A DNA stretch of 38,832 nucleotides from the NCBI GenBank assembly GCA_016929795.1, contig JAFGIA010000312.1:1-38832 (forward strand). Reading direction: 5' to 3'. How positions within the stretch are numbered: position 1 is the stretch's first letter; each line of letters starts with the position of its first letter. Position numbers and translations under genes: made by a program. Shown piece by piece: positions 24,839-33,288 of this stretch. Source of the DNA: Anaerolineae bacterium. Its GTDB lineage: Bacteria; Chloroflexota; Anaerolineae; JAAYZQ01. The notes below the pieces were generated by a model that was not told the origin of the DNA, did not search any database, and worked only from the letters and a program-made list of their open reading frames with translations.

Positions 24839-25957
24839 ATGAGAGGTTCACTGAATCTGGGCAAGATATTGGGCATTCCGATCCAGCTTCACACGAGCTG
24901 GTTTCTGGTGGCGGTATTGGTGACATGGACGCTGGCGGCGGGTTATTTTCCGACAGAGTACCCGGGCTGGCAGACGGCTACCTACTGGATTGTAGGATTG
25001 GTGACGGCGGTGCTCTTTTTTGCATCGGTGCTGATCCACGAGCTGGGGCACTCGGTGCTGGCGCTGCGCGAGGGCGTGCCGGTGAAGAGCATCACGCTGT
25101 TCATCTTTGGCGGGGTGGCCGCGATCGGGCGCGAGCCGACGACGGCGGGGGCCGAGTTCCGCATCGCCATCGCGGGGCCGCTCGCAAGTTTGGGGTTGGC
25201 CGCGATTTTTGGCGGGGCGGGCGCGGTGCTGGCGGAGAATGCGGCGCTGGCAGCCCCGTTGGCCTACCTGGGGCGGATCAACCTGCTGCTGGTGGCGTTC
25301 AACATGATCCCGGGCTTTCCGCTGGACGGCGGGCGCGTGCTGCGCGCGGCGTTGTGGGCATTCGGCGGAAGTTTTCAGAACGCCACCAAGTGGGCGTCGC
25401 GCGCCGGGCGCGTGGTGGCCTACGGGTTTATCCTGCTTGGCGTGGGGCAGATCCTGCTCGGCGGCGGCTTTTTGAACGGGCTGTGGATCGCTTTCATCGG
25501 CTGGTTCCTGAACAACGCGGCCGAGTCGAGCTATCAGCAGGTGCGCCTGCGCGACGCATTGAGCGGTGTGAAGGCGCGCAACGTGATGACACAGGAGTGC
25601 GTGACGGTGCCGAGCGGGCTGGGCGTGGATCGGCTGATCGAGGAACACGTGCTGACAGGCGGACAGCGCTGCTTCTTTGTGGCAGACAATGGCAGCCTGG
25701 AGGGGATGCTCACGCTGCATAACATCAAGAGCGTGCCGCGTGAGCAACGCGTAGGACTGACGACGGGCCAGTTGATGACACGGATCGACGGGGTGGTGCA
25801 CGCACACCCGGATGAGGACGTGTGGAGTGTGCTGCAGCGGATGGACGAGCACAATGTCAACCAGGTGCCGGTGGTGGATGATAGTGGGTTCCTGGGGATG
25901 ATCACGCGCGAGGGGCTGCTGCACAATATTCGGCTGCGGGCAGAGCTCGGCGTCTGA
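24839..25957 (+). CDS. Site-2 protease family (M50) with tandem CBS domains
   Basis: A 372-residue intramembrane zinc metalloprotease. Active-site residues are H67-E68-L-G-H71 and the third ligand D163 in NMIPGFPLDGG. About six helices fill residues 15-225. Two CBS domains follow (about 245-372), with NVMTQECVTVPSG and VNQVPVVDDSGFLGMITREGLL; CBS pairs usually bind adenine nucleotides and set activity. This SpoIVFB-like class with CBS domains is group III of the S2P proteases. The ATG at 24839 has AAGGAGG seven bases upstream. The substrate is probably an anti-sigma factor or small membrane protein, but none is encoded beside it. Confidence 0.95.
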   Translation: MRGSLNLGKILGIPIQLHTSWFLVAVLVTWTLAAGYFPTEYPGWQTATYWIVGLVTAVLFFASVLIHELGHSVLALREGVPVKSITLFIFGGVAAIGREPTTAGAEFRIAIAGPLASLGLAAIFGGAGAVLAENAALAAPLAYLGRINLLLVAFNMIPGFPLDGGRVLRAALWAFGGSFQNATKWASRAGRVVAYGFILLGVGQILLGGGFLNGLWIAFIGWFLNNAAESSYQQVRLRDALSGVKARNVMTQECVTVPSGLGVDRLIEEHVLTGGQRCFFVADNGSLEGMLTLHNIKSVPREQRVGLTTGQLMTRIDGVVHAHPDEDVWSVLQRMDEHNVNQVPVVDDSGFLGMITREGLLHNIRLRAELGV

Positions 25958-25974
25958 ACAGAGAATGGTTGAAA

Positions 25975-26020
25975 GCGCCTGGCGGATCAGCGTGGCTGAT
26001 CCGCCAGGCGCCTTTGTTTC
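25975..26020 (+). terminator. Strong intrinsic terminator after the M50 protease
   Basis: A perfect 17-bp stem, GCGCCTGGCGGATCAGC (25975-25991) with its complement (25995-26011), around the 3-base loop GTG, followed by CTTTGTTTC. It starts 18 bases past the stop. Confidence 0.92.
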
Positions 26021-26067
26021 CGGGAGTTGTTCAACCCACGGGATCAGAGGATCTTATTGAAGGCGGC

Positions 26068-26118
26068 GCGAGTGCTCTGTCGAACGCCCATGTTCAGGGG
26101 GCCAGGCAGAGCACTCGC
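26068..26118 (-). terminator. Hairpin after the EEP gene
   Basis: GCGAGTGCTCTG (26068-26079) pairs perfectly with CAGAGCACTCGC (26107-26118) around 27 bases, 8 bases past the stop of the leftward gene. There is no U-run, so it may be a weak terminator or a stability element between the two convergent genes. Confidence 0.5.
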
Positions 26119-26126
26119 CGCGGCGG

Positions 26127-28121
26127 TTATTCGATGATGGTCACCATCGCCGGATGGTCGGATTCGAGGCCGGCGATGTAGTAAGAGTCAGAGATGTAGG
26201 TGCCCGGTGAGACAAAGATGTGGTCGATGCGGCGGGCAGGGTCGATGCCCTGGTCAGGCGTCCCGCCAGGCCAGCGGAGGAGCCACGAATCATCGAGTGC
26301 CCCCGCCGTGAGCCGGTACTGAGGGGTATCGGGGCGGAAGTTAAAGTCACCGAAGAGGATGACATTCTCCTCAGCCTGCATCATCTCCAGGATCTCTTGC
26401 ATCTGCGCCAGGTTCTCGTCCTTGTCTTCGCTCGCCAGGTGGGTGACGTACACACGAAAGGTCCGGCCTCCGACCCTGATTTGGGCATCGATGGTTGCTT
26501 CCTGCTCGCGCGCGCTATGGTGGTACACGGTTCTGGCGTTCTCGATACGGTATTTCGAGAGCAAGGCCACGCCAAAGGTGCCCACAACCGTCTTGGGACC
26601 GTAGTAGCTGTACATGTCGAGCCGGTCGGCAAAGTAGCGGACGACGTCGGTGTTGCCGTTGGCGATGCGGTTGGTGTCGTTCTCCACCAGGCCGACCACG
26701 TCGGGGTCGGCGCTGCGGATCACGTCGAGTTGGCCGTCGAAATTCCGCTGTCCATCCTCGCTGTTGCCCTGCTGGATGTTGTAGGTCATCACGGTCAGGG
26801 GGGGCACGGCGTCGGGTGGCGCGGCCGGGCGCGAGGCGGCGGCCGCCGCCCCGGCAACGGTGGCGATAAAGAGCAGGAGCAAGGCCGCCATCACGGCCAG
26901 GCTGGTTCTGCCCCGGGATGCATCGGGCGCCAGGTGCGCAGAGGGCCGGCGCAGCGCGAGCAGGGGCAGGGCGGCGGCCAGGCCGGCGACCAGGTGCACC
27001 AGCCAGAACCTGTCGCGGAAAAAGGGGCCGATGACCGGGATATAGTCGTAGGTACTGGTAAAAATGTGGGCCAGGATCATCACCAGCAGGTAGAGCGAGG
27101 CCAGGGAGAAGGCGCCGCCCAGGCGGTGGGAAGAGGGCGCCATGGCGGTTAATTCGCGCGCAAAGAGCATCAGGTCGATAGGGAGGATGGGCACGAGAAG
27201 GAGGAGGAGGAAGAGGGGCACGGGATGGAAGGCGCTGGCAGGGGGCGCGGGAAAGGGGTAGGCGGCAGGATCGGCCGGGAAGGGCACCTGGTGCGGAGCG
27301 ATGGCCAGGACGAGGGCCAGGACAAAGAGGATGTTCCAGCCAACGACCACGCCCGGCGACAGCAAGGCTAACCATCCCGGCTTCCAGAAGAGGAGCGCGG
27401 CGGAGAGCGTGACCACGGCGGAAAGGAGCGCGACGATGGGCAGGTAGGCCACGCCGGTCCAGCGGGCGATGACGTTGGGCGCCGAGAAGACGAAATAGGA
27501 GAGGACTAGGGTGCCCATGACGCCGAGGGCAAGTGCGGCGGTGCGCCAGAAGGAAGGTGCGCTGCCAGACGCGGGCCGGCCGCGGGCCGGGGCGGGTTCG
27601 GGGCCGGGCTCGCCGGTGAGAAGGAGCAGGGCACCGGCGGCGAAGGCCAGGAGCCAGCCGAGGAACTGGAAAGTGCCCCCCGTGGAGACATCGCTGCCGG
27701 AGCCGAGTGCGCGAAAGAGGATCGAGAGGGTGAGCGCGAGCGCCAGGCCGATACTGAACCGCCGGTTGTCGCGCCGGGTCAAGAGGGAAGGGAGCAAGAT
27801 GAGCCAGGCGGCCGCGCCGAGGCCGGCGACAAACATCCTGCCCCGGGTGTCGAGGAGTGGGCCGGTGATGCGGCAGACGAGCATCAAGCCGGCGACGAGG
27901 AGGGCCGCACGCCGCGACAGGGTTTGAGGCAGGAGGAGCAGGAGGAGTGGCGAGAAGAGCAAGAGGACGGCAGCGATCTCGACGGGAATGCCGGTGCCGA
28001 GCAGGCCAAAGACATAAATGGCCTCTACGAAATCGGTGAGGAGCTGGAGAAAGAAGAGGAGCAGGATGCCGTACAGGACGGCGGGCAGAAGGATCGAGTT
28101 CCGACGCCAATCGCTTTGCAT
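26127..28121 (-). CDS. Polytopic membrane protein with C-terminal EEP phosphohydrolase domain
   Basis: A 664-residue protein. Residues 1-430 are about eleven to twelve hydrophobic helices; residues 440-664 are an endonuclease/exonuclease/phosphatase domain with MTYNIQQG, the glutamate in VGLVENDT, the LFGDFNFRPD metal/catalytic motif, RRIDHIFVS and the terminal SDHPAM. The final helix (about 412-430) would place the EEP domain outside the cell. Substrates of the family include phosphodiesters of DNA, inositol phosphates and sphingomyelin; the membrane part hints at a lipid or extracellular target but does not prove it. The ATG at 28121 has AAGGAGG upstream. It is a single-gene unit with its own promoter. 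Confidence 0.9.
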   Translation of the reverse strand: MQSDWRRNSILLPAVLYGILLLFFLQLLTDFVEAIYVFGLLGTGIPVEIAAVLLLFSPLLLLLLPQTLSRRAALLVAGLMLVCRITGPLLDTRGRMFVAGLGAAAWLILLPSLLTRRDNRRFSIGLALALTLSILFRALGSGSDVSTGGTFQFLGWLLAFAAGALLLLTGEPGPEPAPARGRPASGSAPSFWRTAALALGVMGTLVLSYFVFSAPNVIARWTGVAYLPIVALLSAVVTLSAALLFWKPGWLALLSPGVVVGWNILFVLALVLAIAPHQVPFPADPAAYPFPAPPASAFHPVPLFLLLLLVPILPIDLMLFARELTAMAPSSHRLGGAFSLASLYLLVMILAHIFTSTYDYIPVIGPFFRDRFWLVHLVAGLAAALPLLALRRPSAHLAPDASRGRTSLAVMAALLLLFIATVAGAAAAASRPAAPPDAVPPLTVMTYNIQQGNSEDGQRNFDGQLDVIRSADPDVVGLVENDTNRIANGNTDVVRYFADRLDMYSYYGPKTVVGTFGVALLSKYRIENARTVYHHSAREQEATIDAQIRVGGRTFRVYVTHLASEDKDENLAQMQEILEMMQAEENVILFGDFNFRPDTPQYRLTAGALDDSWLLRWPGGTPDQGIDPARRIDHIFVSPGTYISDSYYIAGLESDHPAMVTIIE

Positions 28122-28200
28122 TTGAGCTGCCTCCTTGCGCTACTCGAGCACCCGGCACGCCGGCGCGGGTGGCGGCGAAGAGGTACCGTCTGAACGACTG

Positions 28201-28280
28201 TCGGGCTCGCTCGCGTCGAGCCCGATGGTGGTCCAGGGACCCCGTTGCTCATTATAACATAGGCGTGGCGATGAACACAA
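28201..28280 (-). promoter_or_regulatory. Promoter and leader hairpin of the EEP gene
   Basis: Read leftward: TTGTGT (28280-28275), 18-bp spacer, TATAAT (28256-28251). About 120 bases of leader follow, including the 9-bp hairpin TCGGGCTCG/CGAGCCCGA (28201-28209, 28217-28225). Confidence 0.65.
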
Positions 28281-28292
28281 GTGACGGGTAGA

Positions 28293-29693
28293 TCAGCCCT
28301 GTATGCCTCCCTCGGTCATGGCGCGGGCGTCGAGGACGCGATCGGCCTCCTCGGCGCTGAGGTAGCCCTTCTCGACGACGATTTCTTGGACGGTGCGGTT
28401 CGTCTTGATGGCTTCCTTGGCGACCTCGGCCCCCTTCCCGTAGCCGATGACGGGGTTGAGGGCGGTGACGAGGATGGCATTCTTGGCCAGCCAACCCTCG
28501 GCCTTTTCCCGGTTCGCGGTGACGCCCACGACCGCCTTGTCGGTGAAGGCCCGCACCGCACCGATCAGAACCTGCATCATCTCAAAGAGGTTGTGGGCGA
28601 GGATCGGCATCATGACGTTCAGCTCGAGCTGCCCGGCCTGGCCCGCCAGCATCACGGTCAGATCGTTGCCCATGACGTGAAAGCAGGCCATGTTCAACAT
28701 CTCGGCGAGTACGGGGTTCACCTTGCCGGGCATGATGCTGCTGCCGGGCTGGACGGCGGGCAGGTGGATCTCGTCGAGGCCGGTGGCCGGCCCGCTGGAG
28801 AGGAGCCGAAAGTCGTTGGCGATGCGGTCAAGGGTGACGGCGAGGGTGCGCATGGCGGCGGAAAAGTCGACGGCGTCGGCCAGGCTTTGCATCGACTCGA
28901 ACAGGTTGTCCGATTGGTATAGCTCGAGCCCGGTCAGCTCGGAGAGCTTTTGTACCATGCGACGGTGGTAGTCGGGATGGGCGTTGAGGCCGGTGCCTGT
29001 GGCGGTGCCCCCGATGCCCAGGCGGCGTAGCCCCTCGGCCGAGCGCCGCAGCCGCTCCGCGTCGCGCTCGACGGCGCGGGCGTAGGCGCCAAACTCCTGC
29101 CCCAGCCGCACGGGCACTGCGTCCTGAAGGTGGGTGCGGCCCGACTTGACGACGTCGTCGAACTCGACTGCCTTGGCGCGGAGCGCGGCGGCCAGCCGCT
29201 CTACCTCGCCCACCAGCTCGTCGAGGCGCCAGAGGACGCCCAGGCGAATGGCGGTGGGGATGGTGTCGTTGGTGCTCTGCGCCATGTTGACGTGGTCGTT
29301 GGGATGGACGGGCTTTTTCGGGTTGTTCAGGTCGTGGCCCAGGATCTGGCTGGCGCGGTTGGCGATCACCTCGTTGACGTTCATGTTATGGCTGGTGCCG
29401 GCGCCGGCCTGGAAGGGGTCGACGACGAACTGGTCGTCGTGAGCACCGTCGATCACTTCCTGCGCCGCGCGGACGATGGCCTGCCCCCGCTCCTCATCGA
29501 GCAGCCCGAGGTCCATGTGCACGAGGGCCGCGGCCTGCTTGATGACGACCAAGGCCCAAACAAAGGCGCGATAGGGGCGCATGCCGCTGATCGGAAAGTT
29601 GTGGACGGCGCGCATCGTCTGGGCGCCGTACAGGGCGCCGGCCGGCACCTCGATCTCGCCGAGAGAGTCCTTTTCGATGCGTACGTCTGCCAC
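28293..29693 (-). CDS. aspA: Aspartate ammonia-lyase / class II fumarase family lyase
   Basis: A 466-residue lyase that should interconvert fumarate with aspartate (plus ammonia) or malate. Superfamily signatures are present: SGRTHLQDAVP (184-194), GGTATGTGLN (228-237), and the mobile catalytic loop GSSIMPGKVN (317-326). The C-terminal NPVIGYGKGAEVAKEA with IVVEKGYLS is worded more like aspartase, whereas GSSIMPGKVN and SGRTHLQDA also occur in fumarases, so substrate is not fixed by sequence; aspA is the better guess. The GTG at 29693 has no clear ribosome site and starts eight bases after the upstream stop, so it is translationally coupled to the fusion protein. Confidence 0.82.
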   Translation of the reverse strand: MADVRIEKDSLGEIEVPAGALYGAQTMRAVHNFPISGMRPYRAFVWALVVIKQAAALVHMDLGLLDEERGQAIVRAAQEVIDGAHDDQFVVDPFQAGAGTSHNMNVNEVIANRASQILGHDLNNPKKPVHPNDHVNMAQSTNDTIPTAIRLGVLWRLDELVGEVERLAAALRAKAVEFDDVVKSGRTHLQDAVPVRLGQEFGAYARAVERDAERLRRSAEGLRRLGIGGTATGTGLNAHPDYHRRMVQKLSELTGLELYQSDNLFESMQSLADAVDFSAAMRTLAVTLDRIANDFRLLSSGPATGLDEIHLPAVQPGSSIMPGKVNPVLAEMLNMACFHVMGNDLTVMLAGQAGQLELNVMMPILAHNLFEMMQVLIGAVRAFTDKAVVGVTANREKAEGWLAKNAILVTALNPVIGYGKGAEVAKEAIKTNRTVQEIVVEKGYLSAEEADRVLDARAMTEGGIQG

Positions 29694-29701
29694 AATCGCT
29701 G

Positions 29702-32002
29702 TTACTCGGCCTTTTCTTCGAGGATGATCTCTTCCTCGTCATCGGCGCGCAGGTTGAGCAGCCAGTTCTCCAAGGCACCGGCGTCGATTTTGGCGCGCAC
29801 ACGCGCGTGGCCCTCCTCGCGCAGGCGTTCTTCGAGGGCGTGGCGGCCTTGCTCGGTGGTGACGTCGATGCCGGGCCAGCGCGCCTCGACTGCCTCGCGC
29901 GAGGTCCAGATGCAGTAGCGAAAGACGCGCTCGTCGTTGCGAAAGACGCGCATAAAGTATTGGAATCGCTCGCGGGGCTCGGGCTTGAACCCCTCATCCA
30001 CGACATAGCCGCTATGCTCCCAGGCAGCAGCCTCCTCGCGCAAGCCTTTCCGCTCCTGGCCGACCATCGCCTCGGCCTGCGCAACGACCTCATCTGGGTC
30101 GTCGGTGGGGCGGGCACACAGGTTGCCGAGGCAGACGTATGCGGCCGGGGAGGGGTGCGGCGGGTAGCCGAGGCGGCGCAGGCGGTCGGCTTCCCAGCGT
30201 GGATCGACGGCCTGGATCGCCTTGTTGGGGGCGTAGGTGCGGCGGGCGGCACGGATGAGTGCATCGCGGCGTGGGTCTTCGTTCTCGCCCACCACGGTGA
30301 CGAGCAGGGGGCGGCGCAAAAAGCGGTCGAGGGTGAGGGCAAACCGGGCAGCGTCATAGCCGGCAGCGGACCAGTGGGGCACGAGGGCTTCGAGTGTCTT
30401 TTGAGCGGCCAGGCGCAGGTCCTCGCGGCCTGTCAGCCGGCTGAGGCGCAGATTGGCCTCGGCAGCCAAAACGTTGCCGTCAAAGGGCCTGGTGCGCTGG
30501 CGCAGGCGCCCGAGAGCCTCAGGGGCCAGCAAGGTGTCGTAATAACGGCCATCCTCAGCGCGCAGCGCGTTGTCGGCAAAACGCATCAATGTCTGCGCAT
30601 GCTCGAGGTAACCCTCGCGGCCAAAGTGCTCGTAGGCGTCGAGCCAGGCGTGAGCCATGGCCACCTGGTCGGCCAGCAGGCCTGGGAGATGGGGCTGGTC
30701 GTCATAGTAGTGGTGCATGCCCAGGCCCTTTTTGTAGAGATGGTTCCAAACGTATTCGAGTGCGCGCACGGCGAGGTCGGCATAGCGTGGCTCGTCGAGG
30801 ACGGCACTGGCAAGCATGTAGCCCGAGGCGATGGCGGCGTTGCGCGCAGTGTAGATGGTCTTGTCGACGTAGGGGGTATCGACCTTGTCCCGCTGTGAGG
30901 CGGTGTAGTAGTCGGGGTCCGCTTCCTGGCTGCTGTAGAAAAAGCCGCGGTCGCGGTCCCACAGCACCTCGTCGACATAGCGCAGCACGCCGCGCGCGGT
31001 GTCGAGGTAGGAAGCATCGCCCGTAGCGCGGTAGGCCTGCAGGTAGAGCTTGAGCAGGTCAGCCTGGTCGCCAGCCATCTTTTCAAAATGAGGGCCGCTC
31101 CAGTCGGCATGGGCCGCATAGCGGAAAAAGCCACCACGCTCCTTGTCGTACAGGCTGCTGTGGGCCATGGTCTCGAGTGATTTGTTCACGATGTGCGCCA
31201 GGGCAGGGTCGCCGGTGCGATGGGCCATGGCGAGCACAAAAACGAGGGCGTCGGCATGGTGGAATTTGGGTGTTCCCTCGAGGCCCCCATGCTGTTGGTC
31301 AAAGGCGGCGGTGATCCTATCGAGGATCGCCCCGACCACGTCGACCGAAAGGTCACCCACGGCCGCGGGATGTTCCTCCGGCTCGATGGCGAGCACATCC
31401 GGCCGCGCTGCAATGATGGGCCCGGCCGCTTCGGGCGCGCCCTGCGAGCGGTGGCGCACGCGGTCGAGAACGACGAGCATTTCTTCAGGCGTCATGAAAT
31501 TGTAGCTCTCGACGACCTCGCCGTTGGCGTCGAGGAAGGCTGTCGTGGGCCAACCACCGTGGGCGTAACGCTCGTCGACATCGGGGCGCTTGTCGGCGTC
31601 GACCAGGATGGGGATGACACTGTCGTTGATGGCGTCGATTACTTCCGGATCGGCCAGTGTGGTGCGCTCCATCAGGTGGCACGGCTCACACCAGGGAGCC
31701 GTGATGTATAGCATGACCGGCAGGTCGAGGGCCTCTGCCAGCCGAAACGAGTCCTCGTCCCATTCATACCAGGTCAGAGGCACACGCTCTTTGCCCAGCT
31801 CGAGGTCTGGCTCAAAGAGGCGCCGGTACTCGCCTTCGAGGAGGGCATAGTGCTCCTGCTCCTGCGCATGCAACATCTCGAACAGTGAACGGATCGCGTC
31901 GTCGTCGGCCGACTGGGCCATCCGTGCATAGAACTCGCCGGACTCTTTTTCGCGCTGCATCGCCAGGCGCCAGGCTTTGGGAATCTCGTCTAATGTTTTC
32001 AT
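29702..32002 (-). CDS. Ferritin-like / thioredoxin / YyaL-type glycosidase-fold fusion
   Basis: A 766-residue cytoplasmic fusion. Residues 1-65 are half of a ferritin-like di-iron bundle (E20/E23 and E48-x2-H51, then LLEGEYRRL). Residues 75-190 are a thioredoxin fold with C105-E-P-C108 and the cis-proline region GGWPTTAF. Residues 215-665 match the DUF255/YyaL (spermatogenesis-associated protein 20) six-hairpin region, ending in CLGNLCARPTDDPDE. A further 95 residues (about 670-766), acidic at the end, are not recognised. YyaL proteins normally start at the thioredoxin domain, so the ferritin-like piece is an addition. The ATG at 32002 has AAAAGGAG seven bases upstream. The first domain is homologous to the 64-aa protein at 32947-33141. 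A role in redox or peroxide defence is likely but inferred. Confidence 0.88.
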   Translation of the reverse strand: MKTLDEIPKAWRLAMQREKESGEFYARMAQSADDDAIRSLFEMLHAQEQEHYALLEGEYRRLFEPDLELGKERVPLTWYEWDEDSFRLAEALDLPVMLYITAPWCEPCHLMERTTLADPEVIDAINDSVIPILVDADKRPDVDERYAHGGWPTTAFLDANGEVVESYNFMTPEEMLVVLDRVRHRSQGAPEAAGPIIAARPDVLAIEPEEHPAAVGDLSVDVVGAILDRITAAFDQQHGGLEGTPKFHHADALVFVLAMAHRTGDPALAHIVNKSLETMAHSSLYDKERGGFFRYAAHADWSGPHFEKMAGDQADLLKLYLQAYRATGDASYLDTARGVLRYVDEVLWDRDRGFFYSSQEADPDYYTASQRDKVDTPYVDKTIYTARNAAIASGYMLASAVLDEPRYADLAVRALEYVWNHLYKKGLGMHHYYDDQPHLPGLLADQVAMAHAWLDAYEHFGREGYLEHAQTLMRFADNALRAEDGRYYDTLLAPEALGRLRQRTRPFDGNVLAAEANLRLSRLTGREDLRLAAQKTLEALVPHWSAAGYDAARFALTLDRFLRRPLLVTVVGENEDPRRDALIRAARRTYAPNKAIQAVDPRWEADRLRRLGYPPHPSPAAYVCLGNLCARPTDDPDEVVAQAEAMVGQERKGLREEAAAWEHSGYVVDEGFKPEPRERFQYFMRVFRNDERVFRYCIWTSREAVEARWPGIDVTTEQGRHALEERLREEGHARVRAKIDAGALENWLLNLRADDEEEIILEEKAE

Positions 32003-32067
32003 GGCTACTCCTTTTTTCCAGGGAACGTGGTGGGATGAGGATCAAGCCCCATCCCGTCAATCAACCA

Positions 32068-32101
32068 ATTCCGGGGTGCCACAAGCGCGACACCCCGGAA
32101 T
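32068..32101. repeat. 11-bp perfect hairpin between Crp gene and fusion gene
   Basis: ATTCCGGGGTG (32068-32078) pairs with CACCCCGGAAT (32091-32101) around 12 bases (loop with GCGCGAC). No U-run follows on the leftward strand. It resembles the palindromic intergenic repeats elsewhere in the window and lies in the leader of the fusion gene. No other signal is seen in 32003-32136. Confidence 0.7.
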
Positions 32102-32136
32102 GCTGCTGGCAACCACTCATTTTCGAAACAGCAGGG

Positions 32137-32802
32137 CTAGAAAAGACCACCCGCTTCGAGCTCGAGGCCTTCTCGATCTAGCAGTTGGAGCTGCCTGCGC
32201 CCCGAGGCGACCAGCCCCCTGCGCCGAAAGTCCTGCAGTGTCTTGCTGATTGTCTCGCGCCAGGTGCCGAGCATGTCGGCTAGCTCCTGGTGCGTGGCAC
32301 GGACGATGCCCTGCCCGTCTTTTCCTTCCAGTTCGAGCAAGAGTGCCGCGAGCCGGGCAGAGATGGTGCTGTAGGCCATTTGCTCCAACCGGTTCTCGGC
32401 TGCCATAAGGCGCTGGCCCATGGCCTGCATGAGTCCAAACCCAAACATGGCGCTGCTGGACGAGATCGCGAGGGCGTCCTTCCTGGGCATGACCCACAGC
32501 GTGCCCGGCTCGAGGCCGAGGGCGTAGGTGTCGGGCCCTTCGCCGCCGAGGAGCGAATCCTCGCCAAAGAGAGAGCCAGGGCCGAGTGTTGCCACCACAA
32601 AGCGGCGCCCATCGGCCGTCGTGCGATAGAGCTGCACCCTGCCGCTGGCAACCAGGAACAACGATCGCCCCATCTCTTCTGCCATGCAGACGATCTCGCC
32701 GGCGCCAAAAGAGCGCACGATCATTGACGCGCCCAGAGCTTTGTTCTGTTCTACAAGGCGGCCAAAGATTGTGGCCGCATTTCTTTCGTTCGGAATCATC
32801 AT
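32137..32802 (-). CDS. Crp/Fnr-family transcriptional regulator
   Basis: A 221-residue regulator: a cyclic-nucleotide-binding-type beta barrel (about 12-125, with GSLFGEDSLLGGEGPDTYAL), a dimerisation helix and a winged helix (about 150-215) with recognition motif HQELADMLGTWRETISKTL. Only one cysteine is present (in GEIVCMAEE), so it is not an iron-sulfur FNR. The barrel has GEDSLL in the phosphate-binding position but lacks the full RS(A) nucleotide pattern, so the ligand may differ from cAMP. The tandem ATG at 32802 has GGAGGGAG seven bases upstream; the longer frame lacks a ribosome site. It lies between the half-ferritin gene and the ferritin-thioredoxin fusion and is a natural candidate to control them. 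Confidence 0.93.
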   Translation of the reverse strand: MMIPNERNAATIFGRLVEQNKALGASMIVRSFGAGEIVCMAEEMGRSLFLVASGRVQLYRTTADGRRFVVATLGPGSLFGEDSLLGGEGPDTYALGLEPGTLWVMPRKDALAISSSSAMFGFGLMQAMGQRLMAAENRLEQMAYSTISARLAALLLELEGKDGQGIVRATHQELADMLGTWRETISKTLQDFRRRGLVASGRRQLQLLDREGLELEAGGLF

Positions 32803-32918
32803 CTGTACTCCCTCCCTATCGGGCACACGGTTGGTGACGTCCCAATACCGGGGCGGGAGACACCTCTTTCTTTGGGAGTGATGCCAGGCCCGGTCGTTGC
32901 GCCTCTGGAATGGGTGAT

Positions 32919-32947
32919 GAAACAAACTCAAAGATCGGGTTTGTTTC
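32919..32947 (-). terminator. A/T-rich hairpin at the end of the half-ferritin gene
   Basis: GAAACAAAC (32919-32927) pairs perfectly with GTTTGTTTC (32939-32947) around 11 bases; the stem begins at the stop codon. The stem itself ends in U-rich sequence, which may serve as a weak terminator. The rest of 32803-32918 shows only the Crp ribosome site; no convincing promoter for crp was found. Confidence 0.45.
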
Positions 32948-33141
32948 TATCCTGCCATCTTTTTCTGGAGCTTCTGATATTCCCCCTCAAGGTACTGGGC
33001 GTGAAACTCCTCTTCGTCGCGCAGCTTGGCAAAGAATGCCCTCATCTCTTCATCTTCCGACAGGTCCATGGCCAACTGATATTTGGCCTGAGCCGCTTCT
33101 TCTTCCATCATCATGATCTTGAGAAAACTCAGCCAGTCCAT
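32947..33141 (-). CDS. 64-aa half-ferritin-like di-iron protein
   Basis: A very small helical hairpin protein. It has glutamates E13-E15 in the first helix and E44-x2-H47 (DEEEFH) in the second, followed by YLEGEYQKL. A ferritin-like di-iron site needs two such halves, so it should act as a dimer or higher oligomer, as rubrerythrin-like half-bundles and encapsulated ferritins do. By hand alignment it shares 13 of 39 residues with the N-terminus of the 766-aa fusion protein, including ExxH and LEGEY. The ATG at 33141 has GAGGAGGAAGG directly upstream; the longer in-frame start lies above the promoter. No encapsulin shell gene is in the window. Confidence 0.85.
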   Translation of the reverse strand: MDWLSFLKIMMMEEEAAQAKYQLAMDLSEDEEMRAFFAKLRDEEEFHAQYLEGEYQKLQKKMAG

Positions 33142-33189
33142 TCCTTCCTCCTCGCTTTGGTGTCGCGTCCCATGGCTGGAACTAGGTCT

Positions 33190-33195
33190 ATTATA
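33190..33195 (-). promoter_or_regulatory. -10 element for the half-ferritin gene
   Basis: A perfect TATAAT (read leftward, 33195-33190) preceded by an extended A/T-rich stretch but no recognisable -35 hexamer at 16-18 bp. The start would be about 43 bases before the ATG at 33141. A missing -35 suggests dependence on an activator, for which the neighbouring Crp-family protein is a candidate. Confidence 0.55.
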
Positions 33196-33243
33196 CCCGA
33201 ATTTTGTTAGAACGCCATTAAGATACTTGTATGCGCACATTAA

Positions 33244-33259
33244 AAACTCGTTAGAGTTT
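33244..33259 (-). terminator. Terminator after truD
   Basis: AAACTC-TAAC-GAGTTT read leftward (33259-33244), a 6-bp stem with a tetraloop, followed by TTAA after a run of T. It lies 29 bases past the truD stop. The same palindrome could also serve as an operator for the half-ferritin promoter. Confidence 0.55.
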
Positions 33260-33288
33260 GTAATGCAGCTTACCAAGTCGCTTTGGAT

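Noticed and set aside
32137..32802. Crp-family protein as an oxygen-sensing FNR
   Set aside because: It has only one cysteine, so it cannot hold the four-cysteine iron-sulfur cluster of FNR.
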